Shown in pieces: positions 1 to 7,782 of a stretch of 14,313 bases of DNA (positions are counted from its first letter, which is position 1; each line of letters begins with the position of its first letter). The stretch is taken from assembly GCA_964557845.1 (NCBI GenBank), contig CAZLBV010000329.1:1-14313 (forward strand). The letters are read 5' to 3'. This stretch comes from CAZLBV01 sp964557845. Its GTDB lineage: Bacteria > Acidobacteriota > Aminicenantia > Aminicenantales > Aminicenantaceae. Made by a program: the position numbers and the translations under genes. The notes under the pieces are model-generated. The model saw nothing but the letters and a program-made list of their open reading frames with translations. It had not been told where the DNA came from and searched no databases.

Positions 1-3000
1 TTTATCGAGCGCCCGATAGCTACGGCCATGATGTTCATGGCTTTACTGGTTCTCGGAGTTTATTCCTTTTTAAATATACCGGTTGAATTAGCGCCAAAAG
101 AAGATTTTCCCCAACTGGATATTAGAACTTCATGGTCAGGAGTCTCGCCTGAGATCGTCCAAACTCAGATAACCTCTCCTTTAGAGGAAGCCGTTTCAAC
201 TGTAAGAGGGGTCCAGAAGATCACTTCTGAATCTCATATCGGCCGATCCCGGATAACCCTTGAGTTTGAAGAAGATACCAATATGGAATTCGCTCATCTG
301 GCTTTAAGAGAAAAAATATCCGGATTGAAAGATGTCCTTCCTTATGGCATTCGGCCTTGGGTAGAGCCTTATGTTCCGGATGATTTCACTATAACCCCTC
401 TGCTGCAGTATACCATTTCAGGAGATTATTCTCTGCAGGCGTTGCGGGAGATGGTCAAGGACAAACTTGAGATCGGCATCGGGGCTATAAAAGGTATTTC
501 CGGTGTTTATGTGACGGGAGGATCGGATGCCGAGATCAAAGTTATTCTGGATAATGAAAAGATAAAAGCCCTCAATATTCATCCCTATTCGGTCAGTTAT
601 TTCATACAGCAGAGGACGAGATCCTTTCCTGCGGGAAAAGCAAAAAAAGGGAATCAGGAGTTTGTATTCAGATACGCAGATCCTATAACCGGTGTAAAAG
701 AGCTGGGGGAGACAATATTAACCTTTTCAGGTGAAAATCCCATCAAGATCAAAGATATTGCCCGGATTATTCCCTCTTTTGGAGAGATCTACCAGGTTAA
801 CAGGATAAACGGGAAGCCGACCATCAGTCTTACCATCAGGAAAGAAAAAGGAATAAGTACGCTAAAATTATCCAGGGAAGTAAAAAAGAAATTAGAGGAA
901 TTAAAAGAGGAGCTCCCTCCGGATTTGATCTTCAGAATTGTGGATGATGAAAGTGAAGAGATCCAAAAGAATCTCGATGACCTATATCTTTTAGTTGCAA
1001 TAATCATTGCTATCATATTTTTTCTGGTTCTTTTGGTTTTAAGAAGAGTCCGGCCTACATTATTAGTGATTTCATCACTTGCTTTTTCTGTCTTGATCAC
1101 CTTTAATCTTATTTATTTTTTTAAGATCTCATTGAACATGCTGACGCTCGGAGGATTGACCTTAGGATTCGGGCTGTTTGTGGATAATTCCATTGTGGTT
1201 TTTGAAAATGTATTAAGAAAAAGAGAGGAAGGATTTCACCCTGTCCAGGCTGCGATCCAAGGAGCTAAAGAGGTTTTTTTACCGGTTCTGGCCGCAACCC
1301 TGACCACTATCAGTGTGTTTTTTTCCTTTGCCTATTTTCAAGGCCGCCTCAAGATCTATTATTTACCCCTGGCTGTTGCCATTTCCCTGGCTTTGACTGC
1401 TTCACTTTTGGTGTCTTTTTCTTTGATCCCGGCTTTGAGCCCGAGGTTTCTTAAAAAACCAAGAAAAGTGAGAAAAGAGAAATTCAGAGGTTGGTATGAA
1501 AAGACCTTAAAACTGCTGCTCAAGCACCCCTTGGAAGTCATACTGATCTTGATTTTTATTTTTATTGGTTCTTATAAATGGTTTAGATCGGAAGTTTCCC
1601 TTGGGGAATGGTTCTCCTGGTACTCCAAAGAGATGCTCGGTATATACTTAGGACTCCCGCCTGGCTCTCCCATAGAAGAAATGGATAAGGTTGTACATAA
1701 GTTTGAAGAAAAAGTTCTGGAAAAACCATATGAAAAGGAAATGAACACCAATTTTACCGGAGAGACAGCATACATCCGCATCTCCTTTCCCCCGGAGATT
1801 GAGTTTTCCTATCAACCCTATGTGCTTAAGGAAGAGCTGATCCAGCTGGCCACTAATTTTGCAGGAATCAGTGTGTCCATTTATGGATTTGATCCCCAGG
1901 CATATTCTTCCAGTTTCACTACCGGACCCTATTACAGTTCACGGATCAAATTTTATGGATATAATCTGAAGAAATTACAAGAGATAACATCCGCTCTGGA
2001 GAGAACTCTGAAGAGGAATCCCCGGATCAAAGACGTACGGATAAGTTCCAGCCGGTGGGGCTGGAGGTGGTTGGATTCATTTGAATATGTCCTTAAGCTG
2101 GACAAAGAAAAGGTGAGAAAATTCAACATCGATCCGGCTTACCTTCATCAGTACATTCAAGCACTCATTGCCGGAAATGTTATGTCCCGGCCTATAAAAG
2201 TAAAGATCACAGGAGAAGAATTAAATGTAGCCATTAAATTTCCTGAATCCGATGAAATGGATTTAAAAGAGCTTCAGAAAAGCTTGATCAGAACCAGAAA
2301 TGGAGAATATCTCCGTTTGGAAGAGATCACTATTCTGGAAGAAAAGCCGATCGCAGGTTCCATTGACCGGGAAGATCAGCGGTTTCAACAGACGATTATG
2401 TGGGAATTCCGGGGGCCGGCCAAGGCTGAGGAGAGGTACAGGAAAAGTATCTTTGAAAAACTCGAGCTCCCTCCTGGTTTTTCTGCAACCATGGAAGATG
2501 ATCGCTTTATGACAACTGAAGAAAAACAACAATTGGTATTTGCCATTATTTTTTCTCTGATCGTTATTTATATGATTCTTTCATCCTTGTATGAATCTCT
2601 TGTTCAGCCCTTTTTTATTTTGCTGGCGGTACCCTTAGCACTCATCGGTGTCTTTATTGCCTTTATTATTGCTGATTTTCCCTTTGATTCCTCAGCCTAT
2701 ATCGGTGTGATCCTATTAGGCGGGATTGTAGTCAATAACTCTATTCTATTGGTGGATCATATGAATCTAAAAAGGAAGGAAGGATTGGAATTGAGGGATG
2801 CTGTTTTGAAGGGCGCCAGAGAAAGAATTCGGCCGATCTTTATGACCACCAGCACCACTGTACTGGGGATGTTTCCCCTTATTTTGATCCAACTTGAAGA
2901 AGGAAGGCGCCAGATATGGTCATCATTGGTACTATCAGCAATTGGAGGTTTAATAAGCTCGACTCTGTTCATCCTGATCATTATCCCGGTGCTTTATTAT

Positions 3001-3072
3001 TATGGAGACGGGTTAAGAAGTTTTTTCAATCAAAGGATTTTGGAAGTGAGAAAGGCCTGGAAACAATTTTAA
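1..3072 (+). CDS. RND family efflux transporter permease (5' partial)
   Basis: This is the inner-membrane pump of a proton-driven RND efflux complex; such pumps work with a periplasmic adaptor and an outer-membrane channel, neither of which is in the window. The frame is open from base 1 and the first codons read FIERPIATAM, which sits only a few residues after the usual RND start, so the gene begins just upstream and the ATG at 28 is internal. About 1023 codons are present, close to full family length. Numbered from base 1, helices lie near residues 10-25, 328-347, 353-375, 381-402, 425-445, 456-479 and 511-526, then again at 845-865, 871-892, 899-920, 945-964 and 976-1000, with two large periplasmic loops between: the classic 12-helix duplicated fold. 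The TM4 motif reads GLFVDNSIVVFEN, keeping the first Asp (residue 395) but with Asn at the second. TM10 reads GGIVVNNSILLVD, without the AcrB-type lysine. Drug, lipid or metal substrate cannot be told. Confidence 0.93.
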   Translation, partial: FIERPIATAMMFMALLVLGVYSFLNIPVELAPKEDFPQLDIRTSWSGVSPEIVQTQITSPLEEAVSTVRGVQKITSESHIGRSRITLEFEEDTNMEFAHLALREKISGLKDVLPYGIRPWVEPYVPDDFTITPLLQYTISGDYSLQALREMVKDKLEIGIGAIKGISGVYVTGGSDAEIKVILDNEKIKALNIHPYSVSYFIQQRTRSFPAGKAKKGNQEFVFRYADPITGVKELGETILTFSGENPIKIKDIARIIPSFGEIYQVNRINGKPTISLTIRKEKGISTLKLSREVKKKLEELKEELPPDLIFRIVDDESEEIQKNLDDLYLLVAIIIAIIFFLVLLVLRRVRPTLLVISSLAFSVLITFNLIYFFKISLNMLTLGGLTLGFGLFVDNSIVVFENVLRKREEGFHPVQAAIQGAKEVFLPVLAATLTTISVFFSFAYFQGRLKIYYLPLAVAISLALTASLLVSFSLIPALSPRFLKKPRKVRKEKFRGWYEKTLKLLLKHPLEVILILIFIFIGSYKWFRSEVSLGEWFSWYSKEMLGIYLGLPPGSPIEEMDKVVHKFEEKVLEKPYEKEMNTNFTGETAYIRISFPPEIEFSYQPYVLKEELIQLATNFAGISVSIYGFDPQAYSSSFTTGPYYSSRIKFYGYNLKKLQEITSALERTLKRNPRIKDVRISSSRWGWRWLDSFEYVLKLDKEKVRKFNIDPAYLHQYIQALIAGNVMSRPIKVKITGEELNVAIKFPESDEMDLKELQKSLIRTRNGEYLRLEEITILEEKPIAGSIDREDQRFQQTIMWEFRGPAKAEERYRKSIFEKLELPPGFSATMEDDRFMTTEEKQQLVFAIIFSLIVIYMILSSLYESLVQPFFILLAVPLALIGVFIAFIIADFPFDSSAYIGVILLGGIVVNNSILLVDHMNLKRKEGLELRDAVLKGARERIRPIFMTTSTTVLGMFPLILIQLEEGRRQIWSSLVLSAIGGLISSTLFILIIIPVLYYYGDGLRSFFNQRILEVRKAWKQF

Positions 3073-3114
3073 AAACCAGAAGACAGGTGATAGAATTTGT
3101 AAATAATCCAGGCT

Positions 3115-3121
3115 GGAGAGG
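3115..3121 (+). promoter_or_regulatory. Ribosome binding site of the desulfhydrase-like gene
   Basis: GGAGAGG stands 5 bases before the ATG at 3127. It fixes this start. The 54-bp gap after the RND stop has no hairpin and no clear promoter, so the two genes are probably co-transcribed. Confidence 0.7.
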
Positions 3122-3126
3122 AAATT

Positions 3127-4209
3127 ATGAAGAAATATTCATTAGAAAGTATTAGAGCAAAGTTAAATCAAATTCCAAAACAGGAATTGATCTTTAAACC
3201 GACTCCGATCCAGAAACTTGAAAATCTCAGCTTATGTTTAGATGGACCTATAATTTACATGAAAAGGGATGATCTGACCGGAGTGGCTTTCGGGGGGAAC
3301 AAATCCAGGAAATTGGAATATATCATACGAGATGTCATTCAGAAAAAAGCGGATGTTATGATCACTTGGGGAGGGGTACAATCAAACTGGTGTCTTCAAA
3401 CTGCGGCAGTTGCGCGGAAGTTTAATATCACTCCTTTACTTGTCCTCTTCAGCTCAACCGGCATTGAGGTGGAGTATGACGGTAATCTGCTTTTGGATTC
3501 CATTGTAGAGGCCGATATCGAGATACGAGAAGCAGGAAAAGGACGGGTCATCCGGTGGAATGTCATCAAGGATATTATTAATGAGGTTGAAGCCAAGGTC
3601 AAAGAATCGGGGCGTATTCCCTATGTAGCGCCTATAGGAGGTTCTTTAGTAGGCGGTTCGATGCATAAACCTTTCGGAGCCTTTGGTTATATGGAAACAT
3701 TACTAGAAATAATCGAGCAGACGCATGATCTGGGATTTACTCCTGATTTTATCATTCATGCTACAGGTTCCGGTGGAACCCAGGCAGGATTAATTGTTGC
3801 TGCCGAAGCTTTATCTCCAAAGACAGCTGTCCTGGGCATCAGCGTATCCGATGATACTGAAGTATTCCGGAAAGATGTTGAAGCCATCTGCGGCGATACT
3901 AAGGAGTCGCTTGAATTGAATATCGATATATCCCCGGATAATATCCGGATCTTTGATGATTATACTCATGAGGGATACGGAGTTTTAACCCCGGAGATAA
4001 CGGAAGCTATTAGACTGACAGCAATGAAAGAAGGTATCTTTCTTGATCCGGTCTATACCGGGAAAGCCATGGCTGGACTGATGGATCTGATCAAAAAGGG
4101 ATTTTTTAAGAAGACAGATAAAATCGTGTTTATTCATACTGGAGGAACCGCAGCACTTTTCCCCCATAGAAAGACCATCCTCGAACATATAAAAAAAAAG
4201 GCTCGCTGA
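3127..4209 (+). CDS. PLP-dependent D-cysteine desulfhydrase / ACC deaminase family enzyme
   Basis: This is a 360-residue fold-type-II PLP enzyme, the usual length for the D-cysteine desulfhydrase, L-cysteate sulfo-lyase and ACC deaminase family; members remove sulfide, sulfite or ammonia from small amino acids in the cytoplasm. The PLP lysine is K59 in GGNKSRKLE. The glycine loop that holds the PLP phosphate is GSGGTQAG (214-221). The C-terminal motif DPVYTGKAMAG (307-317) and HTGGTAALF (337-345) are typical of the family, and Y284 in HEGYG lies where members carry a catalytic Tyr. The substrate loop reads QSNWCLQTAA (85-94), whereas characterised enzymes have QSNH or QSNQ followed by xRQ; Trp88 and the loss of Arg make the real substrate uncertain. 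The gene follows the RND gene by 54 bp, and its last codons form part of a terminator hairpin. The family assignment is firm; the name D-cysteine desulfhydrase is only the nearest label. Confidence 0.85.
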   Translation: MKKYSLESIRAKLNQIPKQELIFKPTPIQKLENLSLCLDGPIIYMKRDDLTGVAFGGNKSRKLEYIIRDVIQKKADVMITWGGVQSNWCLQTAAVARKFNITPLLVLFSSTGIEVEYDGNLLLDSIVEADIEIREAGKGRVIRWNVIKDIINEVEAKVKESGRIPYVAPIGGSLVGGSMHKPFGAFGYMETLLEIIEQTHDLGFTPDFIIHATGSGGTQAGLIVAAEALSPKTAVLGISVSDDTEVFRKDVEAICGDTKESLELNIDISPDNIRIFDDYTHEGYGVLTPEITEAIRLTAMKEGIFLDPVYTGKAMAGLMDLIKKGFFKKTDKIVFIHTGGTAALFPHRKTILEHIKKKAR

Positions 4210-4223
4210 AAACGGGCCTTTTT
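4195..4223. terminator. Bidirectional intrinsic terminator between convergent genes
   Basis: An 11-bp stem (left arm 4195-4205, right arm 4213-4223, one G-T pair) with GGCTCG/CGGGCC at its core and a 7-base loop is flanked by an A-run on the left and a T-run on the right. It can stop transcription on both strands: five Ts then CTTT follow on plus, and nine Ts follow on minus. The left arm and part of the loop are the last codons and stop codon of the desulfhydrase-like gene. hflC ends 12 bp beyond on the other strand. Confidence 0.88.
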
Positions 4224-4234
4224 CTTTGAATCCT

Positions 4235-5179
4235 TTATCGGTTGGTTCGTTTCAAGTATTTTAAAAATTCAGATTCAGTTGACATCAGCAGCCAGGTTTT
4301 ATCATCCATGATAGTTCGGTAGGTCTCCAGGGTTCGCATGAACTGATAAAATTCCGGATCTAAATTATAGGCATCAGCATAAATGTTGGTGGCTTCAGCA
4401 TCGGCTTTTCCTTTGATCTCCTGTGAGGTTCTGTAGGCTTCTGATTTAATCCTTAGAAGCTCCCTTTCCTTTTGCCCGCGGATCTCGGCGCTTTTACCGT
4501 CTCCTTCCGACCGGTATTTCGAAGCGATCCGCTGGCGCTCGGCTATCATCCGGTCAAAGACTTTTTGCTGGACTTCGTCCACATAATTGACTCTCTTTAT
4601 CCTTACATCTTTGAGCTCGACTCCGAATTCAGGACTGATCGAGGATGAACGTTCTAAAATTAGCTCTGCAATTTTTTCTCTTCCCATTTCAATCGATGGG
4701 ATTTCTTCCTTGGCTTCCAGAATTATGATCTCTTCTGTCTCTTCAAATTCCCGGTTGGAAGACCGGACGATCTCGATGAGTTCAAAATTGGCAATGGCAT
4801 TCCGGGTTTCGCCGTCTATGATATCATCTATTCTGGATTGAGCGCCCCATTCGTCTCTTACTCTCTGAAAGAAGACAAGAGGATCGCTTATCCTCCAGCG
4901 GGCATAGGTATCCACCCAGATGTATCTTTTATCTTTAGTCGGGATCTGATTGGCATCGCCATCCCATTCCAGCCAGCGTTTTTCAAAGAAATTAGCTTTC
5001 TGAATAAAGGGTACTTTGATATGAATACCGGGAGTTGTTATGGTGCCTCCAATCGGCTCACCAAACTGGGTGATGATGACCTGGTTGGTTTCTGAAATTA
5101 TATATACGGCATCGATCAGAACAATAAGCAGAATGACTCCTACAACCAAAAGAATTATATTAGTTGTTTGCTTGGTCAT
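4235..5179 (-). CDS. hflC: Membrane protease modulator HflC
   Basis: HflC pairs with HflK to form a membrane-anchored, periplasm-facing ring around the FtsH protease and modulates its activity. The 314-residue protein has a short N-terminus, one membrane anchor at about residues 7-28, an SPFH/prohibitin domain (about 29-200), then a charged helical stretch rich in Glu, Arg and Ala (about 205-270). The late motif AYNLDPEFYQFMRTLETY (18 residues) is characteristic of HflC. The start ATG overlaps the hflK stop as ATGA and is preceded by AGGAGGTG, so translation is coupled. It is the last gene of its block, ending 12 bp from the bidirectional hairpin. No ftsH is in the window. Identification is firm from order and both conserved domains. 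Confidence 0.93.
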   Translation of the reverse strand: MTKQTTNIILLVVGVILLIVLIDAVYIISETNQVIITQFGEPIGGTITTPGIHIKVPFIQKANFFEKRWLEWDGDANQIPTKDKRYIWVDTYARWRISDPLVFFQRVRDEWGAQSRIDDIIDGETRNAIANFELIEIVRSSNREFEETEEIIILEAKEEIPSIEMGREKIAELILERSSSISPEFGVELKDVRIKRVNYVDEVQQKVFDRMIAERQRIASKYRSEGDGKSAEIRGQKERELLRIKSEAYRTSQEIKGKADAEATNIYADAYNLDPEFYQFMRTLETYRTIMDDKTWLLMSTESEFLKYLKRTNR

Positions 5180-6153
5180 TTTTTCACCTCCTCACCTAAA
5201 TTAAGTAGAGGCAGGATGTTTTTCTGGGCTTCATCAAAAATGATCTTCTTGTTTATCTTCGGCATGATTTCGTTAATGGCTTCGAGATAAAGCCGTTTTC
5301 GGGTCACCAGAGGCGCCCGGACATATTCCCGGTAGATGGCTTTAAAACGGGTTGCATCTCCTTGAGCATTATTGATCCTTTCTGTGGCATACCCTTCAGC
5401 CCCTCTGATCATCTGTTCAGCTTCTCCCTCTGCTTTCGGTATTTCCTGATTGTATTCTGACCAGGCTTCATTGATCTTTCTTTCTTTTTCCTGTTGGGCC
5501 TCGTTGACATCATTGAAAGATGGTTTTACCGGATCAGGAGGATTTACATCCTGCAGGATAAGCTGATCTACTGAAATACCGATCTCATAAAGATCGCATA
5601 ATTTCTGGAGTTCTTCCTTGGCCTCCAGTGCGATCCGGGCTCTTCCGATGGTCAGCACTTCGTCTACGGCATTATCGCCTATTGTTTTTCGTACAGTTGC
5701 TTCTGTCATGTACCGGAATGTGTTGTCAACATCCCTGACTTTGAATAGATAATTATAGGCATTTTTGATCTTATACTGAACGATCCATTCACAGACAGCG
5801 ACATTAAGATCTCCGGTCAGCATTATCGCTTCTTTGGCAGCATCAGGGGTTACGCGGTATTCTGACCTTATACCCGGGCTGGTAGTCCGAAAACCGTATT
5901 CCATTTTAAGCTGCCGCTGCACCGGAACCTTTGTAAGAGTCTCTATGCCAAGGGGAAGTTTAAGGTGAAGGCCGGGATCAGTGGTGCGTGCAAACCGGCC
6001 AAAACGAAGTATGACCCCCATTTCTTCAGGACTTATGGTGTAGAAAGAGCCGATCAGTAAAATGATGACTACTACACCTATGATACCGAACTTGATCAAT
6101 CCTGGGCTTATTTTTGGCAGTTTTATTTCCATAGATGGAAAATCATTACTCAT
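5176..6153 (-). CDS. hflK: FtsH protease activity modulator HflK
   Basis: HflK is the partner of HflC in the SPFH ring around FtsH. The 325-residue protein has a short cytoplasmic N-terminus, one membrane anchor at about 19-38, then YTISPEEMGVILRFGRF, the typical start of the HflK SPFH domain, with DPGLHLKLP after it. Residues of about 215-270 form an Ala/Glu/Gln-rich helix (QQEKERKINEAWSEYNQ and onwards), as expected for ring packing. It lacks the Gly/Pro-rich N-terminal segment that makes the E. coli protein about 419 residues long, so this is a compact form. AAGGAGGT (6159-6166) sits 5 bases before the ATG. A weak promoter-like pair on the minus strand (TTGCTT at 6212-6217, TAGTAT at 6189-6194, 17-bp spacer) lies in the 142-bp gap after threonine synthase, so hflKC may have its own start site as well as read-through. 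Confidence 0.93.
   Translation of the reverse strand: MSNDFPSMEIKLPKISPGLIKFGIIGVVVIILLIGSFYTISPEEMGVILRFGRFARTTDPGLHLKLPLGIETLTKVPVQRQLKMEYGFRTTSPGIRSEYRVTPDAAKEAIMLTGDLNVAVCEWIVQYKIKNAYNYLFKVRDVDNTFRYMTEATVRKTIGDNAVDEVLTIGRARIALEAKEELQKLCDLYEIGISVDQLILQDVNPPDPVKPSFNDVNEAQQEKERKINEAWSEYNQEIPKAEGEAEQMIRGAEGYATERINNAQGDATRFKAIYREYVRAPLVTRKRLYLEAINEIMPKINKKIIFDEAQKNILPLLNLGEEVKK
5185..5192 (-). promoter_or_regulatory. hflC ribosome binding site inside hflK
   Basis: AGGAGGTG on the minus strand, 5 bases before the hflC ATG, lies within the last codons of hflK. With the ATGA overlap it supports coupled translation and equal amounts of the two partners. Confidence 0.8.
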
Positions 6154-6295
6154 TTAGTACCTCCTTATAGTAGCGAAGATTTAGGTCAATACTACCATAC
6201 TTAATGCCTCGAAGCAAAAGAATGTGAACTTAAGCTATTCACTGCAATGTATACTGCTGAAAGAGAGGAAGTATTCGATACTCTTAAGTATTTCT

Positions 6296-7507
6296 TTAAT
6301 ATTGAGCGAGTGACTGTTCTGAGAATAATCGGTCAAGGTGGCTTAAATCTGTGTTAATTAGTCTGTTTCTTACAGATGACATTTTTTTCATAGATTTCAA
6401 GCCCGATCCTGTGAGGATCAAAACGACCCTTTGGTGTAAGGCTATTTTTTTCTGGGAATGATATTTTAATAGGCCGGCTAAAGTTGCGGCTGAGGCGGGA
6501 AGCGCGAAAATTCCTTCCTTACTGGCTAAGATCTCACGAGCTGATAGAATTTCTTTATCGGTTACGGCGATCAAAGCGCTCCTGTATTTTCTTATCCAGT
6601 TGAGTAAGATGTTTCCTCCTGGAGGATCGGGATTAGAGATCGATTGTGCGATGGTATGCGGATTTTCATTTTTTTCATAATGATCCGATCCCATATAAAA
6701 TGCATGGACCAATGGGGAGCAACCCTGGGCTTGAACTCCGATAAAAAGAGGAAACCGGCTGATCAATCCCTGCATCAAAATTTCCTGAAATCCCTTCATT
6801 AATCCGATCATATGACCTCCGGAACTGACTGGAACAAAGATATAATCAGGAGCCTGTTTTTTTAACTGTTGGTAGATTTCCCAGGCGGTAAGCTTATATC
6901 CTTCGATCCGGAAGGGATCTGTAGAATTAATAAAATATATATGGTGTTTTTTCCCTATTTCAAAGCTCTTTCTGTATAACTCACCATAAGGACCTTTAAC
7001 CTTGATAATAAAGGACCCATAGACTCCGGCAGACAGCAGTTTTTCTTTTGTTATGTCTTCTTTGACCAGGACGAAGGTTCTCACACCGGCCTTAGCACCG
7101 TAAGCAGCGGTGGAAGCAGCCATGTTTCCGGTTGAAACTGTCCCTATCTTTGTTATACCCAGAGAAACAGCCTTTTGAATGGCTACGGCCGTCCCCCTGT
7201 CTTTAAAACTATGGGTGGGATTATTAGCTTCATTCTTAGCCCAGAGTGTAGGCAGAGAAAATTCATAGGTGATTTTATTTAGTGAAATAAGGGGAGTGTT
7301 TCCTTCACCCAGAGATAAGCCTGGATCAATTTTGTCCAGAGGGAGGATTTCATGGTATTTTTCCAGAGAAAAATCTTTATCTAAGGCGAGTTTTTTTTCC
7401 TGGGAGACAAAAGGGAAAAGAAGAGGATTACCACAGTCAGGGCAGAAAGGATTGAAAATATCCAGGGAATATTTTCGGTTACAGATCATGCATTCTAATG
7501 TGTTCAT
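6296..7507 (-). CDS. thrC: Threonine synthase
   Basis: Threonine synthase converts O-phosphohomoserine to threonine, the last step of threonine synthesis, using PLP. The 403-residue protein starts with a Cys4 zinc ribbon (C6, C9, C22, C25), common in the shorter class of threonine synthases. Then come LGEGNTPLI (66-74), the PLP lysine K102 in THSFKDRGT, the cofactor loop STGNMAAS (125-132) and a glycine motif SSGGHM (228-233). The start keeps the first Cys of the ribbon, so a later start is unlikely. There is no Shine-Dalgarno sequence in front of it. A minus-strand TATACT box at 7538-7543 would give a leader of about 25-30 bases. No hom or thrB is nearby. Related fold-type-II enzymes exist, but the zinc ribbon plus SFKDRG favours thrC; I did not see an allosteric domain. 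Confidence 0.85.
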   Translation of the reverse strand: MNTLECMICNRKYSLDIFNPFCPDCGNPLLFPFVSQEKKLALDKDFSLEKYHEILPLDKIDPGLSLGEGNTPLISLNKITYEFSLPTLWAKNEANNPTHSFKDRGTAVAIQKAVSLGITKIGTVSTGNMAASTAAYGAKAGVRTFVLVKEDITKEKLLSAGVYGSFIIKVKGPYGELYRKSFEIGKKHHIYFINSTDPFRIEGYKLTAWEIYQQLKKQAPDYIFVPVSSGGHMIGLMKGFQEILMQGLISRFPLFIGVQAQGCSPLVHAFYMGSDHYEKNENPHTIAQSISNPDPPGGNILLNWIRKYRSALIAVTDKEILSAREILASKEGIFALPASAATLAGLLKYHSQKKIALHQRVVLILTGSGLKSMKKMSSVRNRLINTDLSHLDRLFSEQSLAQY

Positions 7508-7573
7508 AATGTTGAAATTATTAAAAAGGAATTTTACAGTATAATCACAACCAATTGCAATTTTCTGGAGAAT

Positions 7574-7602
7574 TTGACTTATTTTTTAAATCAAATTATA
7601 TA
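7574..7602 (+). promoter_or_regulatory. Probable sigma70-type promoter of the diguanylate cyclase gene
   Basis: TTGACT (7574-7579) is separated by 17 bp from TATATA (7597-7602) in an AT-rich divergent spacer. It is the best consensus match I found in the window and would leave a leader of about 170 bases. A second, weaker pair (TTGGAT at 7672-7677, TACGAT at 7695-7700, also 17 bp apart) lies closer to the gene. I see no c-di-GMP riboswitch-like core in the leader. Confidence 0.4.
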
Positions 7603-7782
7603 TATATTTAAGTCATTATTTTTCTTTTTGTTAGAGGAGAAGGAAGATATCTTATTTTTCAGTTTTGATACTTGGATCTTTTCTTCAAGCAAAATACGAT
7701 AATTTAGCGACAAATAACCGGTGAGAATTTATGTAAAAAGAAAAAAAATGCTTTGGTGTAATAATTTAAGTAAGGGGGGAGA

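Noticed and set aside
28..30. ATG at 28 as the real start of the RND gene
   Set aside because: Coding continues upstream to the window edge with FIERPIATA, which belongs to the family's conserved first helix region.
789..1100. Minus-strand frame of 103 codons inside the RND gene, and similar shadow frames in other genes
   Set aside because: It lies fully opposite a conserved coding region and its composition is that of an antisense shadow; no ribosome site was seen.
6241..6292. Inverted repeats AGTAT-TCG-ATACT (6270-6282) and an imperfect dyad at 6243-6260 downstream of thrC
   Set aside because: Stems are short and AT-rich with no T-run, so they are not a convincing terminator or operator.
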